Under the pieces are notes generated by a model, which was not told where the DNA came from, did no database searches, and worked only from the letters and a program-made list of their open reading frames with translations. The position numbers were made by a program, and so were the translations under genes. Shown here in pieces: positions 1-9,532 of a stretch of 64,000 nucleotides of DNA (position 1 is its first letter; each line of letters opens with the position of its first letter). The stretch is from Hydrogenophilales bacterium 16-61-112 (GTDB lineage Bacteria > Pseudomonadota > Gammaproteobacteria > Burkholderiales > Thiobacillaceae): NCBI GenBank assembly GCA_002257045.1, contig NCHD01000024.1, positions 47,001-111,000 of the forward strand. Direction: 5' to 3'.

Positions 1-2
1 TG

Positions 3-185
3 GCTGTCGGCGCGGGTGTCGCCTGGCTATTGAAGACCACCGTGAGCAGCCTGCCGGTCAACACGCCGTGGGATTACGCCCTCGGTGCGCTGGGGGTGTC
101 GGTACTGATCGGGTTGGCTGCGGGGGTGGTGCCTGCGATGCGCGCGGCGCGGTTGAATCCGGTGGAGGCGCTGCGGGCGGAGTGA
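3..185 (+). CDS. ABC transporter permease, C-terminal end (MacB/FtsX type), partial
   Basis: Only the last 60 codons lie in the window; the gene is open at the left edge. The tail has a final hydrophobic helix (around YALGALGVSVLIGLAAGVV) followed by PAMRAARLNPVEALRAE, the signature end of MacB/LolC-type FtsX-domain permeases. These inner-membrane proteins pair with a LolD/MacB ATPase to move lipoproteins, peptides or drugs across the envelope. The partner ATPase would lie to the left. The substrate cannot be told from this fragment. Confidence 0.8.
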   Translation, partial: AVGAGVAWLLKTTVSSLPVNTPWDYALGALGVSVLIGLAAGVVPAMRAARLNPVEALRAE

Positions 186-232
186 TTGCGTGACATTGAA
201 AACATCGCGCGTTATGGCTCATAACGTATCGG

Positions 233-1006
233 TCAGAACGGTATGTCATCATCTTTCTTCTTGTCTTGGCGATGTAGGACGAACCTAGATTCATTTGTTT
301 CAATCCACCTCCAACCATCTTCGTCAACGGCCAAACCGTTATAGGACTCTCCATCCCTTTCGTCCCAAAGCTCCTCTACGCGAATGAATTTCTTCGCGGT
401 GAGCTTTCGCACTGCGAGGTTGAATCCCATATTTGTGACCCCAGCGCGTTCGGCATCATGCCTAGCGCTGTGAACCGTCACAGCGTTGTTTGGCATGTAA
501 GCCTCTCCAGCAATGACTGCCAAGACAAGAACTTCTACTTGGGTGAGTCCTTCAATCGGAGTGACCGGATCAGATTCAGCGATCTGATCGAGTACCTCAA
601 CCTTCTCAATGATGGCTTTGAGTTTCGCTGTTAGGCTCTCGCGGAGTCGGTCAAAATCGCTTGGTGCATCGGCACTGTATGGAATGATGCTTCTGTGCTG
701 AATATCAAAAGGGTACTTCTTGCCAGTGCGTTCCTCTGAGCAGACCATCACGACCGGGCGATCAGAAGCAAAAGCATAGCCAAGTTCATACCAAACATTT
801 GGATTGTCCGCAGTGATGTCCGCCAAGCAAATTGCCGCCTGGCGGATCCCCTTCTCGATTGACTCGATAGGGACAAGAACGCCTGGGTCTTGATCAACTC
901 GATACGCCTCAAGACCAGCAGCCTCGATTGCGGGCTTATAAATGTCTTGGAAACGCTTGTCGTACTTCCCTGAGTCGAATGGTTGTATTACAAAGCAGGT
1001 TGTCAT
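233..1006 (-). CDS. nucleoside deoxyribosyltransferase/TIR-like protein with C-terminal winged-helix region
   Basis: 257 residues. The N-terminal half (about 3-130) starts FVIQPFDSGKYDKRF and carries ADITADNPNVWYELGYAFA around residues 62-80. This NPNVWYELG signature belongs to the deoxyribosyltransferase/TIR-like nucleotide-binding fold; E74 is the likely catalytic glutamate. After a helical stretch, residues about 150-240 look like a winged helix (AVRKLTAKKFIRVEE). Base composition is clearly AT-richer than the surroundings and it sits beside a toxin-antitoxin pair, so it is probably acquired DNA. Standalone proteins of this fold cleave or bind nucleotides, and some relatives act in phage defence. 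The substrate is unknown and a defence role is inference only. Confidence 0.6.
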   Translation of the reverse strand: MTTCFVIQPFDSGKYDKRFQDIYKPAIEAAGLEAYRVDQDPGVLVPIESIEKGIRQAAICLADITADNPNVWYELGYAFASDRPVVMVCSEERTGKKYPFDIQHRSIIPYSADAPSDFDRLRESLTAKLKAIIEKVEVLDQIAESDPVTPIEGLTQVEVLVLAVIAGEAYMPNNAVTVHSARHDAERAGVTNMGFNLAVRKLTAKKFIRVEELWDERDGESYNGLAVDEDGWRWIETNESRFVLHRQDKKKDDDIPF

Positions 1007-1067
1007 AGTGTTCCTAAGTTCGCGTAGGGTGCCATCGTTTTTGCACCGATTGGAAAGCCTCCCATAC

Positions 1068-1352
1068 TCACGCCGCCTTCAAATCACGCAAGGCTTCCGG
1101 ATGCGCAATCGCCACGCGCAGCAGGGTTTGCGCCGCACCCGTGGGTTTGCGGCGGCCTTGTTCCCAATCTTGCAAGGTGCGGGGAGAAACGCCCATCAGG
1201 GCAGCGAGTTCAGATTGCGACATACCGAGCCGGTTGCGCGCTTCGGCGATGGGAGATAACGCAACCTGGGTCGTCCGCGCCGCTTTTCCCGCTTTCATCT
1301 GCTGAACAGATTCGAGCAAGTCCTGCTGAAATTTTTCCATTTCCTTATCCAT
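1068..1352 (-). CDS. higA: HigA/NadS-type XRE antitoxin
   Basis: 94 residues with a classic XRE helix-turn-helix at about 37-65 (LGMSQSELAALMGVSPRTL followed by QDWEQGRRKPTGAA), matching antitoxins of HigBA/NadS type. Such proteins neutralise the partner toxin and repress their own operon. The gene lies downstream of the toxin, in the usual HigBA order. Its ATG overlaps the corrected toxin stop (ATGGATAA), which indicates translational coupling. The reading frame is intact although the toxin frame is broken. Confidence 0.85.
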   Translation of the reverse strand: MDKEMEKFQQDLLESVQQMKAGKAARTTQVALSPIAEARNRLGMSQSELAALMGVSPRTLQDWEQGRRKPTGAAQTLLRVAIAHPEALRDLKAA

Positions 1353-1664
1353 GATCGATAGCCTCTCGTAACTGGTTCAAGAACGACGTGGGCAGATTGT
1401 CGAACTTGGCTTTGACGTAAACCATCAACAGCCAGATCTCTCCACTTTCAAGTCAAGTCGGTTGTAGTAAATCACCCGAGCGCCGCCACGCTTACCCATG
1501 CCTGCCCGGCTCCACCGTACCTTGCGGCAACCGCCGGAACCAGGGATCACATCGCCCGCCTCCGGGTTGGAGGCCAGCCAGTTGATGAAGCCTATGCGCT
1601 CGGCATCAGTCCAGACTTCGGACGCCGCGCGAATAAAAACTTCTGTTTCGACGACGGTAAGCAT
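1345..1664 (-). pseudogene. higB: RelE/HigB-type toxin, frameshifted
   Basis: RelE/HigB-fold mRNA interferase that would cut mRNA at the ribosome. The first frame encodes MLTVVETEVFIRAASEVW through GGARVIYYNRLDLK and then runs out after a few unrelated residues. The family continuation GEIWLLMVYVKAKFDNLP and on to REAIDHG is present one frame over, up to the stop at 1345-1347, which overlaps the antitoxin start. A single missing base near 1447-1453 explains the break. The ATG at 1664 is preferred over the one at 1682 because the upstream one lies inside the operator palindrome. The toxin is probably inactive unless the lesion is a sequencing error. Confidence 0.8.
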
Positions 1665-1671
1665 AATTTGA

Positions 1672-1692
1672 ATATACGGCATTGCCGTATAT
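1672..1692. promoter_or_regulatory. perfect palindrome, probable toxin-antitoxin operator
   Basis: Ten-base arms ATATACGGCA and TGCCGTATAT flank a single central base. The site lies 8 bases upstream of the preferred toxin start and in the 11-bp gap to the helicase gene. It is a typical position for autorepression by a HigA-type antitoxin. Which regulator binds it is inferred. Confidence 0.65.
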
Positions 1693-1703
1693 GTTGCGAA
1701 TGA

Positions 1704-3725
1704 CTATTCGATGTCTATTCCAACATCTATTTGCACGGCTGCGCTAGCCTGATCTTCCTGCTCGACACTCGCCCTAGCCGTCGCCTGCGCCCCAGGCATG
1801 GCCGCAAAAAACCGCGCCACCACTTCCAGCTTGCGCGTCCGCGTCATCGCCGGCAGCGCGTTCAGCAACAGCTTGCCGTAGGGCTTATCCGCCAGCCGGG
1901 TGTCGCAGATCATCAGCACGCCGCGGTCGGTTTCGGTGCGGATCAGGCGACCTGCCCCTTGCTTGAGGCTGATGGCGGCGTGCGGCAACTGATAATCCAT
2001 GAAGGGTTTACCGCCGTTCTTTTCGGCCTGGGCGATGCGCGCGGCGACCACCGGATCGTCGGGCGGCTGGAAGGGCAGCTTGTCGATGATGACGACCGAC
2101 AGCACTTCGCCCGGCATGTCGACGCCTTCCCAGAAGCTTTGGCTGCCGAGCAGCACGGCGTTGCCGGCTTTCTGAAACCGCGCGAGGAGTTCGTTTTTCG
2201 GCGCGTCGCCCTGCACCAGCAAGGGGTAATCCCAGCCGCGCTGCTTGAACGCTTCGGTCAACAGGCCACGCGCTTTTTCCAGCGCACGCAGGCTGGTGAA
2301 CAGGATGAAGGCGCGCCCCTTGCTGATGTCCAGAACCGGCAAGGCAGCCGCGACGACGGCATCGGTGAACTCGGGGGTGTTGGGCGCGGGCAGGCCTTGC
2401 GGCACATACAGCACGCCCTGGCGCGGGTAGTCGAAGGGGCTGTCGACGCACAGGGTTTCGGCTTCTTCGATGCCGAGGCGGGTTTTGAGGTGGGTGAAAT
2501 CGCCGCCGACTGCGAGCGTGGCAGAAGTCAGGATCCACGCCTGCGCGCGCTCGGTGAGCTTGGCGCCGAACATCGCGCCGACCGACAGCGGCGTCGCGTG
2601 CAGCAACAGCGAACTCAGGGTGGTTTCGAGCCAGCGCACACGAGGGTTGTCGGGGTCATCGGCGCGCTGCCAACTGGCCAGCGTGGCCTGCACACCCTGC
2701 GCGCGCTCGAAGCAGTTCTTCAGGTCGGCGTCGCGCTCGGCCTGGGTTTCCAGCAGTTTGGTGGTTTCGTCCAGCGCCGCAGACAAGGCCTTCAGCGCGT
2801 CCGGCCATTTGTCGTAGCGCGTCAGTTCCGCGATGGTTGCTTTGACCGGGTTTTGCGGGAACGCCAGTCGCAGGTCGCGCGCCGTCTTGCCCAGGTCTTC
2901 GGCGGCGCGGCGCAGCGCCGGGAAATCGCCCGCCTTCACCGCCGCGAGGCGCTTGGTATCGCCCGCCAGATCAAGCAGTTGCGCCACCGACAGGGTTTCG
3001 CCAAAGAACTGTGCGGCGATTTCGGCCAGCTGATGCGCTTCGTCAAGGATCACGGTGTTGCAGGCGGGCAGCAGTTCGGCGACGCCCTCATCCTTCAGCC
3101 ACAGGTCGGCGAAGAACAGGTGATGGTTGACCACCACCACCTCGGCTTCCATCGCGGCCTTGCGCGCGGCCATCACAAAACAGTCCTTGTAATGATCGCA
3201 TTCGCTGCCCAGGCAGGTGTCGCGGCTGGAGATCGCGTAAAACCACGCGGTGGCGTCTTCCGGAATGCCTTCGGCTTCGGCGCGATCGCCGCTGCTGCTG
3301 GTTTCGGCAAAGCGGGCGATTTTTTGCAGCCACGCCGCATCGTCGCGGTTGGCGAAGCGGCCATCGGTGAGGTTGCGTTGCAGGTGATGGTGACAGACAT
3401 AGTTGGCGCGGCCCTTGAGCAACGCAACCTTGACCGGCGACTTCAACGCACGCCGGGCGGCGGGCAGATCGCGATGAAACAGCTGATCCTGCAAGGCTTT
3501 GGTGCCGGTTGAGATCACCACCTTGCCGCCCGACAGCAGGGCTGGGATGAGGTAGGCCAGGGTTTTTCCGGTGCCCGTGCCGGCTTCGGCCAGCAGCACG
3601 CTATGCTCCGCAATTGCTTTTTCGACCGCTTCGGCCATAGCCAGTTGCTGCGGACGCGAGCGCCAGCCGGGTAAAACCGTGGCGCACGCGCCATCAGGAG
3701 AAAAAAACCGTTTGAGATCAGACAT
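1704..3725 (-). CDS. yoaA: ATP-dependent DNA helicase, YoaA/DinG family (XPD-like)
   Basis: 673 residues, close to E. coli YoaA/DinG length. Walker A GTGTGKT is at 49-55 and the DEAH box (VILDEAHQL) is near 228. Cysteines near 108 and within DTCLGSECDHYKDC (about 168-181) would hold the 4Fe-4S cluster of XPD-like helicases. The C-terminal motif GAGRLIRTETDRGV is motif VI. These 5'-3' helicases act in DNA damage tolerance and R-loop or replication-fork repair. The N-terminal RPQQLAMAEAV is the Q-motif region. It stands alone, divergent from the hydrolase gene that follows. Confidence 0.88.
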   Translation of the reverse strand: MSDLKRFFSPDGACATVLPGWRSRPQQLAMAEAVEKAIAEHSVLLAEAGTGTGKTLAYLIPALLSGGKVVISTGTKALQDQLFHRDLPAARRALKSPVKVALLKGRANYVCHHHLQRNLTDGRFANRDDAAWLQKIARFAETSSSGDRAEAEGIPEDATAWFYAISSRDTCLGSECDHYKDCFVMAARKAAMEAEVVVVNHHLFFADLWLKDEGVAELLPACNTVILDEAHQLAEIAAQFFGETLSVAQLLDLAGDTKRLAAVKAGDFPALRRAAEDLGKTARDLRLAFPQNPVKATIAELTRYDKWPDALKALSAALDETTKLLETQAERDADLKNCFERAQGVQATLASWQRADDPDNPRVRWLETTLSSLLLHATPLSVGAMFGAKLTERAQAWILTSATLAVGGDFTHLKTRLGIEEAETLCVDSPFDYPRQGVLYVPQGLPAPNTPEFTDAVVAAALPVLDISKGRAFILFTSLRALEKARGLLTEAFKQRGWDYPLLVQGDAPKNELLARFQKAGNAVLLGSQSFWEGVDMPGEVLSVVIIDKLPFQPPDDPVVAARIAQAEKNGGKPFMDYQLPHAAISLKQGAGRLIRTETDRGVLMICDTRLADKPYGKLLLNALPAMTRTRKLEVVARFFAAMPGAQATARASVEQEDQASAAVQIDVGIDIE

Positions 3726-3869
3726 CCAGGCCAGACATTACTTACGCCAAATTTCGGGCTGGAGTGTAACACCCGCCCAAGTGGCACCGGCAGCGATGAA
3801 GTCGCCCTATAGAAATTGAGGGTTTATGCCGTAATCTTGAGGCAGGCTTCCAACCCAGATCACTCCAAT

Positions 3870-4718
3870 ATGCGCATCCAATGGATTTCCTTGCTGTTCT
3901 GGCTGTTTCCCTTCATGGCCCACGCCGCGATCGTTGATCTCGACATGCGGCCGGGAATCCGCGCCAGCGCCGAATACCTGATCGGTGACCGCAGCAAGCC
4001 AGCGGTACTGCTTTTGCATGGTTTTTTACAGACGCGCGAGTTCCGCACTGTGGCAACAGTAGGCAGCAGCCTGCACGATGAAGGCTATACCGTTTTATTG
4101 CCCACGCTCAGCCTGAACATCCCCCACCGAAGTCAAAGCCTGGCCTGCGAAGCCATTCACCATCACAGCATGAAGGATGACATCGTCGAGATCACCCACT
4201 GGGTGGCCTGGCTGAAATCGCGGGGCCACCAGCGCATCGTGTTGTTTGGCCACAGCTTTGGCAGCCTGCAACTGCTGGCTTACCTGAATGCCCGCCCCGA
4301 CCCGGCAGTCAAGGCCTATGTCGGAACCTCCCTGATCGAGACCCGAATCGGCTCCACTTCGCGCAGCGCCCTGATCGCCCAGCTGAACGACCGCTTAAAA
4401 CGCAAGCAAAACGCGCTGGTCACCCAGAATATTTCCCTTTGCAACAAATATGCAGCGCCGCCTGGCGACCTGCTGTCCTATGTCGAGTGGGACCAGCCAC
4501 GCACGCTGGCCGCTGTGAAGGCCGTTCCCGTGCGCATGCAACTGATCATGGGCGATGCCGACCAGGTGATCGGCCGCAACTGGGGTCAGGCCTTGCAGCA
4601 CGTGCAGGCGCCCATGATCTACGTCAAGGGCGCCAACCATTTCATGGATGCCGAACATGAGTTCGACCTGCTCGAACACACCCTCAACTTTCTGAAGACA
4701 CTCCCCGCCGCCTCATGA
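3870..4718 (+). CDS. secreted alpha/beta hydrolase
   Basis: The ATG at 3870 gives 282 residues that begin with a signal peptide (MRIQWISLLFWLFPFMAHA); an upstream ATG at 3816 would bury it. The fold shows LLLHGFLQTREF (oxyanion region), nucleophile motif GHSFGS with Ser near 129, the acid in GDADQ and the His in GANHF. It is therefore a periplasmic serine hydrolase or esterase of unknown substrate. Its stop overlaps the next start (ATGA at 4715-4718), so it is translationally coupled to the GGDEF-EAL gene. Confidence 0.75.
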   Translation: MRIQWISLLFWLFPFMAHAAIVDLDMRPGIRASAEYLIGDRSKPAVLLLHGFLQTREFRTVATVGSSLHDEGYTVLLPTLSLNIPHRSQSLACEAIHHHSMKDDIVEITHWVAWLKSRGHQRIVLFGHSFGSLQLLAYLNARPDPAVKAYVGTSLIETRIGSTSRSALIAQLNDRLKRKQNALVTQNISLCNKYAAPPGDLLSYVEWDQPRTLAAVKAVPVRMQLIMGDADQVIGRNWGQALQHVQAPMIYVKGANHFMDAEHEFDLLEHTLNFLKTLPAAS

Positions 4719-6945
4719 AGTGGCCCACCTCGGTCCCGATCAGGCAACTCGCCCTGATTTTCATTAGCAGCGCACTGGTGCTGATGAGCCTGGTTGGCGG
4801 ATTTGCGCTCCACGAGATGCGCGGCATTTCGCGCGACCTGATGCACACCAATCAGGCTGCAGCACGGGCCGAATTGGCCACGGCTGTTGAACAGTTGTCG
4901 AACCGCATCAAAACCCAGGCCGAGATGCTGGCCCGCTGGGATGAAACCCGACAACAGCTGGCCGTGCCTGAGTATTACGCCTACTGGCGGAATCAGCGGG
5001 TTTATGAAAGCAGCATGCTCAGCCGTTTTGCGCATATCGCGCTTTACGATCAATCCGACGCCCTGCTGGCTGCCCCCAACCCAAAAAACAGCTTTCCGGC
5101 CAAACTGCCGACCGAAGTGTCCCCCCATTTCCCGACCAGCTGGCTGCGTAACGAGGCTGGCAGCGTCGTGCTTTATTACGCATTCCCGGTTTATAGCGAT
5201 GGCCGGCGGCTGGCACTGATCGGCCACGGCCTGATCCGCTTGAATTACATGGCGGAGCTGTTGAACCAGAGCAATTTCCGCTTTACCGACCCCGCCAGCA
5301 TCAAGCTGAAGCTGCAACCCGGCGCCAGCCTGCCCACCGCCGATCTGCTCGACAAAACCAGCTTCAATGCCCGCGTCAGCCCCGAGCAGATGCGTTTCCA
5401 GGCCGTGTTCTCGCGCGCGCTGCTGGCCCTGCTTGTGTTGCTGGTTTTGACGGCCTTGCTGGGTTTTATCGCGCACAACCGGTTGTTGGTGCGGCCTCTG
5501 CGGCAATTGTCGGAGGACATCGATGCCATGCGTCAGGGCCGGTTCGAGCCGGTTCCCGACCAGGCCAGTCCAATGCAGGTCAGCGAACTGGAAAACAACT
5601 GCACGGCTCGATGGAACACCAGAACCGTGAGTTTCGCTCACAGGCTCGCCACGATGTCCTGACGGACTGTTACAACCGGCGCGCCTACGAAGAAGACTGG
5701 GCGCGCCTGCGCGAAGAAGTCAAAGCGGTTCCGCAAGGCGTGGCTTTTTTGCTGTTCGACTGCGACCGTTTCAAGAGCATCAACGACACTTACGGCCACG
5801 AAAAAGGCGACCGTGTGCTCACGCTTATCGCCGATGCACTGGTCATGGCGCTGCGTGCCAACGACCGTTTATACCGGCTGGGTGGGGACGAGTTTGCCGC
5901 TATCCTCTTGCGCACCACGCCGGCTCAGGCCAGGCAGATCGCGCAACGCTGCCAGAGCCTGCTCAACGCCAAGAAATTCAGCGATATTGGCATCAACGAG
6001 CCCATCAGCATCAGCATTGGCATTGCCTTTTGCGAGGCCGATCAGATCAATCACATCGACGAACTGCCCAAACAGGCCGATATCGCCATGTACACCGCCA
6101 AGCAACCCGGACGCAACCGCGTGGCCTTGTTTGGCGACGATGTCGAACGTGCCTCGCAAACCCTGGTTGCGAGCCGCGAAACCAGTGCCGTGTTCCAGGC
6201 CCTGGCCACGCCCGGTATGATCGAAATGCATTACCAGCCGATACACAGCCTGCCCGGCCTCGAGATCAAATACTACGAAGCCCTGGCGCGCATCCGTCAC
6301 CACAACACCCTGATCCTGCCGGAAGCGTTTCTGCCGGTTGTCAGCACCCGGCGGCTGGAAACGGGCTTCGATCTTGCCGTGCTGCAGCAGGTTGACCTCG
6401 ACCTGTCGTCCAAGCAGCTGCAAGCCGGCGTCGGTGTGGCCATCAACCTGACGGCGCAAAGCATTTCGCAGCCCGAAATCGTGTCTTATCTGCTGGAGCT
6501 GTCCCGCCACAACACGCGCCACCCCCTGATGATCGAGATCGCCGAAACCTCGCTTATCACCCAGGTGGCCGAGGCCAGCGCCTATCTCGACTTGCTGCGC
6601 ACGGCGCAATACCGCATCGCGATGGACGACTTCGGGACAGGGCATTCGCCGCTGCGCTACCTGGCCGACTTACCGGTGGACGTAATCAAGTTTGATATTT
6701 CGCTGATCCGCAAGCTGGAAGAGAGCAGCCGTGGCGCGCAGGTCGTGGCGGATTTCGCGCGCATGATGATCAGCACCGGATATTCATTGACTGCGGAAGG
6801 CGTCGAAACCGAGGCGGCACTGCGTCTGGTCGAAGACCTCGGCTTCGCGCACGTCCAGGGCTTCTTGCTGGCGCACCCGCTGCCCCTCGAGCAGCTGGTT
6901 GCGCATCTGGCCACCGCTAAAAGCGGTGACGCGCAGCCGGATTAA
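4715..6945 (+). pseudogene. membrane GGDEF-EAL cyclic-di-GMP protein, interrupted by a frameshift
   Basis: Two adjacent frames encode one protein of about 743 residues. The first has a transmembrane helix (about 11-31), a periplasmic sensor domain, a second helix (about 230-255) and a HAMP-like linker ending VSELENN. The second continues LHGSMEHQNREFRSQARHD, then GGDEF (RLGGDEF) and EAL (YYEALARI, DDFGTG, AEGVET, VQGF). Losing one C near 5598-5600 (AACCTG reduced to AACTG) causes the shift. GGDEF and EAL signature residues are all intact, so the enzyme could have made or degraded c-di-GMP. An internal start at 5611 could still give a soluble GGDEF-EAL protein. Either a real mutation or a base-calling error. 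Confidence 0.85.
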
Positions 6946-6954
6946 AGCCGTCGC

Positions 6955-8634
6955 TCAGTGCTTGCCCGACCGCCAGATGGAAAACAGGATCCACAGGCTG
7001 TTGAAAAAAGCGATCAAAAAACCCAGCAGGCCAAAGAACGGCAGCCCCAATAGCTGAGGGCCGCCCTGCACGGTCATGATGATGCTGGAGCCCACCACCA
7101 GAGAAGCCGTCAGAATGCCCATCGTCAGGCGATTGCTGGCGCGGTCGAGCTGCTGTCCGAACGTATCGAGCCGTTTCAGGTCGAGATCGATCTTGACCCG
7201 TCCCCGCCGCATGTCACGCAGCAGCGTGCGCAGATCGCGGGGCACGTCGGCCAGCACTTCCAGCGTCTCGCGCAGGCTTTTTCGCCCACGCGCCAGCAGT
7301 GCCTGCGGGGTGAAGCGCTGATGGATGATGCGTTCCACAAACGGCGTCACATGGTCGATCATGTGGAACTCGGGGTCGAGTTGCTGCCCCAACCCTTCGA
7401 GTGTGATCAGGGTCTTGAACAGCAGGGTCAAGTCGGCCGGTAGCGCCAGGTTGTTTTCCCGCATCAGCGCGGTGATGTCGTTGAGCAGCGCGCCGACCTG
7501 CACATCCTTCAGCTGCAGATCGTCGTAGCTTTGCATCAGCTCGGCCACGTCGTAAGCCAGCCGGTCTTCGTCCAGCACCGAATCGCCGCTCCAGTCGACC
7601 AGAACCTGCAGCAGCGCCTGCTCGTCCTTGGCTGTCAGGGCGTGCAGCAGGTCGACAATCTGATTGCGACGGGCATGGGTCAGCATGCCGACCATGCCGA
7701 AGTCGATCATGCCGATGCGGTTGTCCGCCAGGAACAGCACGTTTCCCGGGTGCGGATCGGCATGGAAATAGCCGTGTTCGAGCACCATCCGCAACACCAG
7801 GTCGGCACCGCGCGCGGCCAGCAGCTTGGGATCGAGCCCTACTTCGCGCAGCTTGTCCGGCGACACGCCCGACTTGCCGATGATCTCTTCCTGCACATTG
7901 ACCCGGCTGTTGCTGAACGCCCAGAACACCTTGGGGATCTTGACCAGCGGATCGTCGGCAAAATGCCGCGCGAACTGGTCGATATTGCGTGCCTCTTTCG
8001 CCAGGTCGAGTTCGCGGTTCAGTGAGCGGCCAAACTGCGCGACGATATGAATCGGGTCGTATCGCCGGGAATCCGGCATTTCGCTGTCGAGCAGCCGGGC
8101 AATGTGCTCGAGTATGCGCAGATCCGCCTTGATCACATTCTCGATCCCGGGCCGGCGGATTTTGATGACGACCGGCGTGCCGTCCTTGAGCGTGGCGCGA
8201 TAGACCTGCGCGATCGAAGCCGCCGCCAGCGGGATCGGATCGAACGAGGCGAATACCTCGCCCGGTTCACCCTTGATCGCCGCCACCAGGTCCGCGTGCA
8301 GGGCTTCGTAAGGCACGGGCGGCACCTGGCTGTGCAGCTTTTCGAATTCAACAATCCAGTGCGGCGGAAACATGTCCACCCGCGTCGCCAGCAGTTGCCC
8401 CAGCTTGACGAAAGTCGGACCCAGTTCCTCCAGCGCGCGACGTATGCGCACGGGCGCTTCGAGCTGGCTGATTTCGCTGGTGCTGTGCCAGTGCAGGATG
8501 CGTCCGGCCCGCTCCAGCACCCCGCTGATTCCCAGCACGCGTACCAGGTCACCCCAGCCATACCGAATCATCACCGAGGCGATTTCGTGCAATCGCGGCA
8601 GGTCGCGCACGACCGAAATGGTTTCCCAGAGCAT
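6955..8634 (-). CDS. ABC1/AarF/UbiB-family atypical kinase
   Basis: 559 residues. It carries the family signatures LGPTFVKLGQ (KxGQ), the Ala-rich loop PLAAASIAQVYRA that replaces the kinase P-loop, EHGYFHADPHPGN and MIDFGMVG, and ends with two hydrophobic helices that anchor it to the inner membrane. UbiB/COQ8 proteins are ATPases that support ubiquinone synthesis. The gene is not next to other ubi genes, so it may be the main UbiB or a second family member. It converges with the GGDEF-EAL gene, with 9 bases between the stops. Confidence 0.85.
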   Translation of the reverse strand: MLWETISVVRDLPRLHEIASVMIRYGWGDLVRVLGISGVLERAGRILHWHSTSEISQLEAPVRIRRALEELGPTFVKLGQLLATRVDMFPPHWIVEFEKLHSQVPPVPYEALHADLVAAIKGEPGEVFASFDPIPLAAASIAQVYRATLKDGTPVVIKIRRPGIENVIKADLRILEHIARLLDSEMPDSRRYDPIHIVAQFGRSLNRELDLAKEARNIDQFARHFADDPLVKIPKVFWAFSNSRVNVQEEIIGKSGVSPDKLREVGLDPKLLAARGADLVLRMVLEHGYFHADPHPGNVLFLADNRIGMIDFGMVGMLTHARRNQIVDLLHALTAKDEQALLQVLVDWSGDSVLDEDRLAYDVAELMQSYDDLQLKDVQVGALLNDITALMRENNLALPADLTLLFKTLITLEGLGQQLDPEFHMIDHVTPFVERIIHQRFTPQALLARGRKSLRETLEVLADVPRDLRTLLRDMRRGRVKIDLDLKRLDTFGQQLDRASNRLTMGILTASLVVGSSIIMTVQGGPQLLGLPFFGLLGFLIAFFNSLWILFSIWRSGKH

Positions 8635-8673
8635 TGAAATTAATTAGTGGAGTCAGTCATGACCCGGAGTGTA

Positions 8674-8697
8674 GCCGACAGCATTTCGGCTGTCGGC
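8674..8697 (-). terminator. hairpin downstream of the helical protein gene
   Basis: Nine-base arms GCCGACAGC and GCTGTCGGC with a six-base loop lie 45 bases past the stop of the 8742-9425 gene. There is no clear U-run, so intrinsic termination is only suggested. Confidence 0.3.
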
Positions 8698-8741
8698 CAG
8701 ACAGGATTGACCGAGGAACAGTCAAACCCGCAGCGCCGCTG

Positions 8742-9425
8742 TCAGGAGCGCAGGCGATCGCTTTGCCGCTTGAGTGATTCCGACACGGCTTCCAGCACAC
8801 CGCTGGCCACCTTGGACAAACGCTCGGTGGCCGTGCTGGCCGATTCGGACAAGCCGGAACGCCCGGCCTCGCCGCTGCTTTTCAGGCCGCTCACCATTTG
8901 TTGCAAGGCCTCGCGCACCTGTTCGCCGGTACGGGTGCCGCTGTGCTTCAGATGGTCGCTCAGGTATTCGAGCTCTTCCTTGAGCTTGCCGCCCGACTGT
9001 CTGGCCGTCTGCTTCAGGGTGTCGACTAACTGCGCTTCAAGGTCGCGCAGCTGTTCCAGGCTGGATTTCAGTTCTTCGTCCTTGAAGGCTTTGCCTTGGC
9101 TGACAGCTTCGCGCAAAGTGTAGGAAATATTTTGAGCCGCGCTGCCGACTGCCTCATCCAGCCCGGACACGGCCTGCTTCAGACCCTCCTTCATTTCGCC
9201 CCCGCGTGCGGCAAGGCCGCTGCCGACACCCGAACTGATCGCGCCGACAATCGCGCGCAATTCATCCAGGGTCAAGCGCCGGTCGCGCAACGCGCGCGCC
9301 GTCAGGTCGCGCACTCTTTCGTGCAGATCGGGCGTAGCTGCGGCGGCCTCTGCTTCATCGTGCCATTGCGCGAGCTGGGTGTTATCCGGGATACTGCTTT
9401 CGTCCGGTGTGGAGGTGCTATTCAT
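8742..9425 (-). CDS. uncharacterised helical protein (resembles DUF6781)
   Basis: Starting at the ATG at 9425, which has GAGGA seven bases upstream, the protein has 227 residues. An in-frame start at 9458 lacks such a site. Apart from a Ser/Thr/Pro-rich start it is almost entirely charged, alanine-rich amphipathic helix, with repeated patterns such as LREAVSQGKAFKDEELK and VREALQQMVSGLK. There is no signal peptide and no catalytic motif. It resembles apolipoprotein- or LEA-like helical proteins; the DUF6781 assignment is from memory and unverified. It is divergent from the NlpC/P60 gene. Function is unknown. Confidence 0.6.
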   Translation of the reverse strand: MNSTSTPDESSIPDNTQLAQWHDEAEAAAATPDLHERVRDLTARALRDRRLTLDELRAIVGAISSGVGSGLAARGGEMKEGLKQAVSGLDEAVGSAAQNISYTLREAVSQGKAFKDEELKSSLEQLRDLEAQLVDTLKQTARQSGGKLKEELEYLSDHLKHSGTRTGEQVREALQQMVSGLKSSGEAGRSGLSESASTATERLSKVASGVLEAVSESLKRQSDRLRS

Positions 9426-9532
9426 GGTTCGGTCCTCAAGGTTTAATCGGCCAGGCAAGCGTGCCGGCCGGGATTCAAGATCCTTCGCTCATGGCCGTTG
9501 CCTTCTATCAATATAGAGCAGATTGGTACCCG

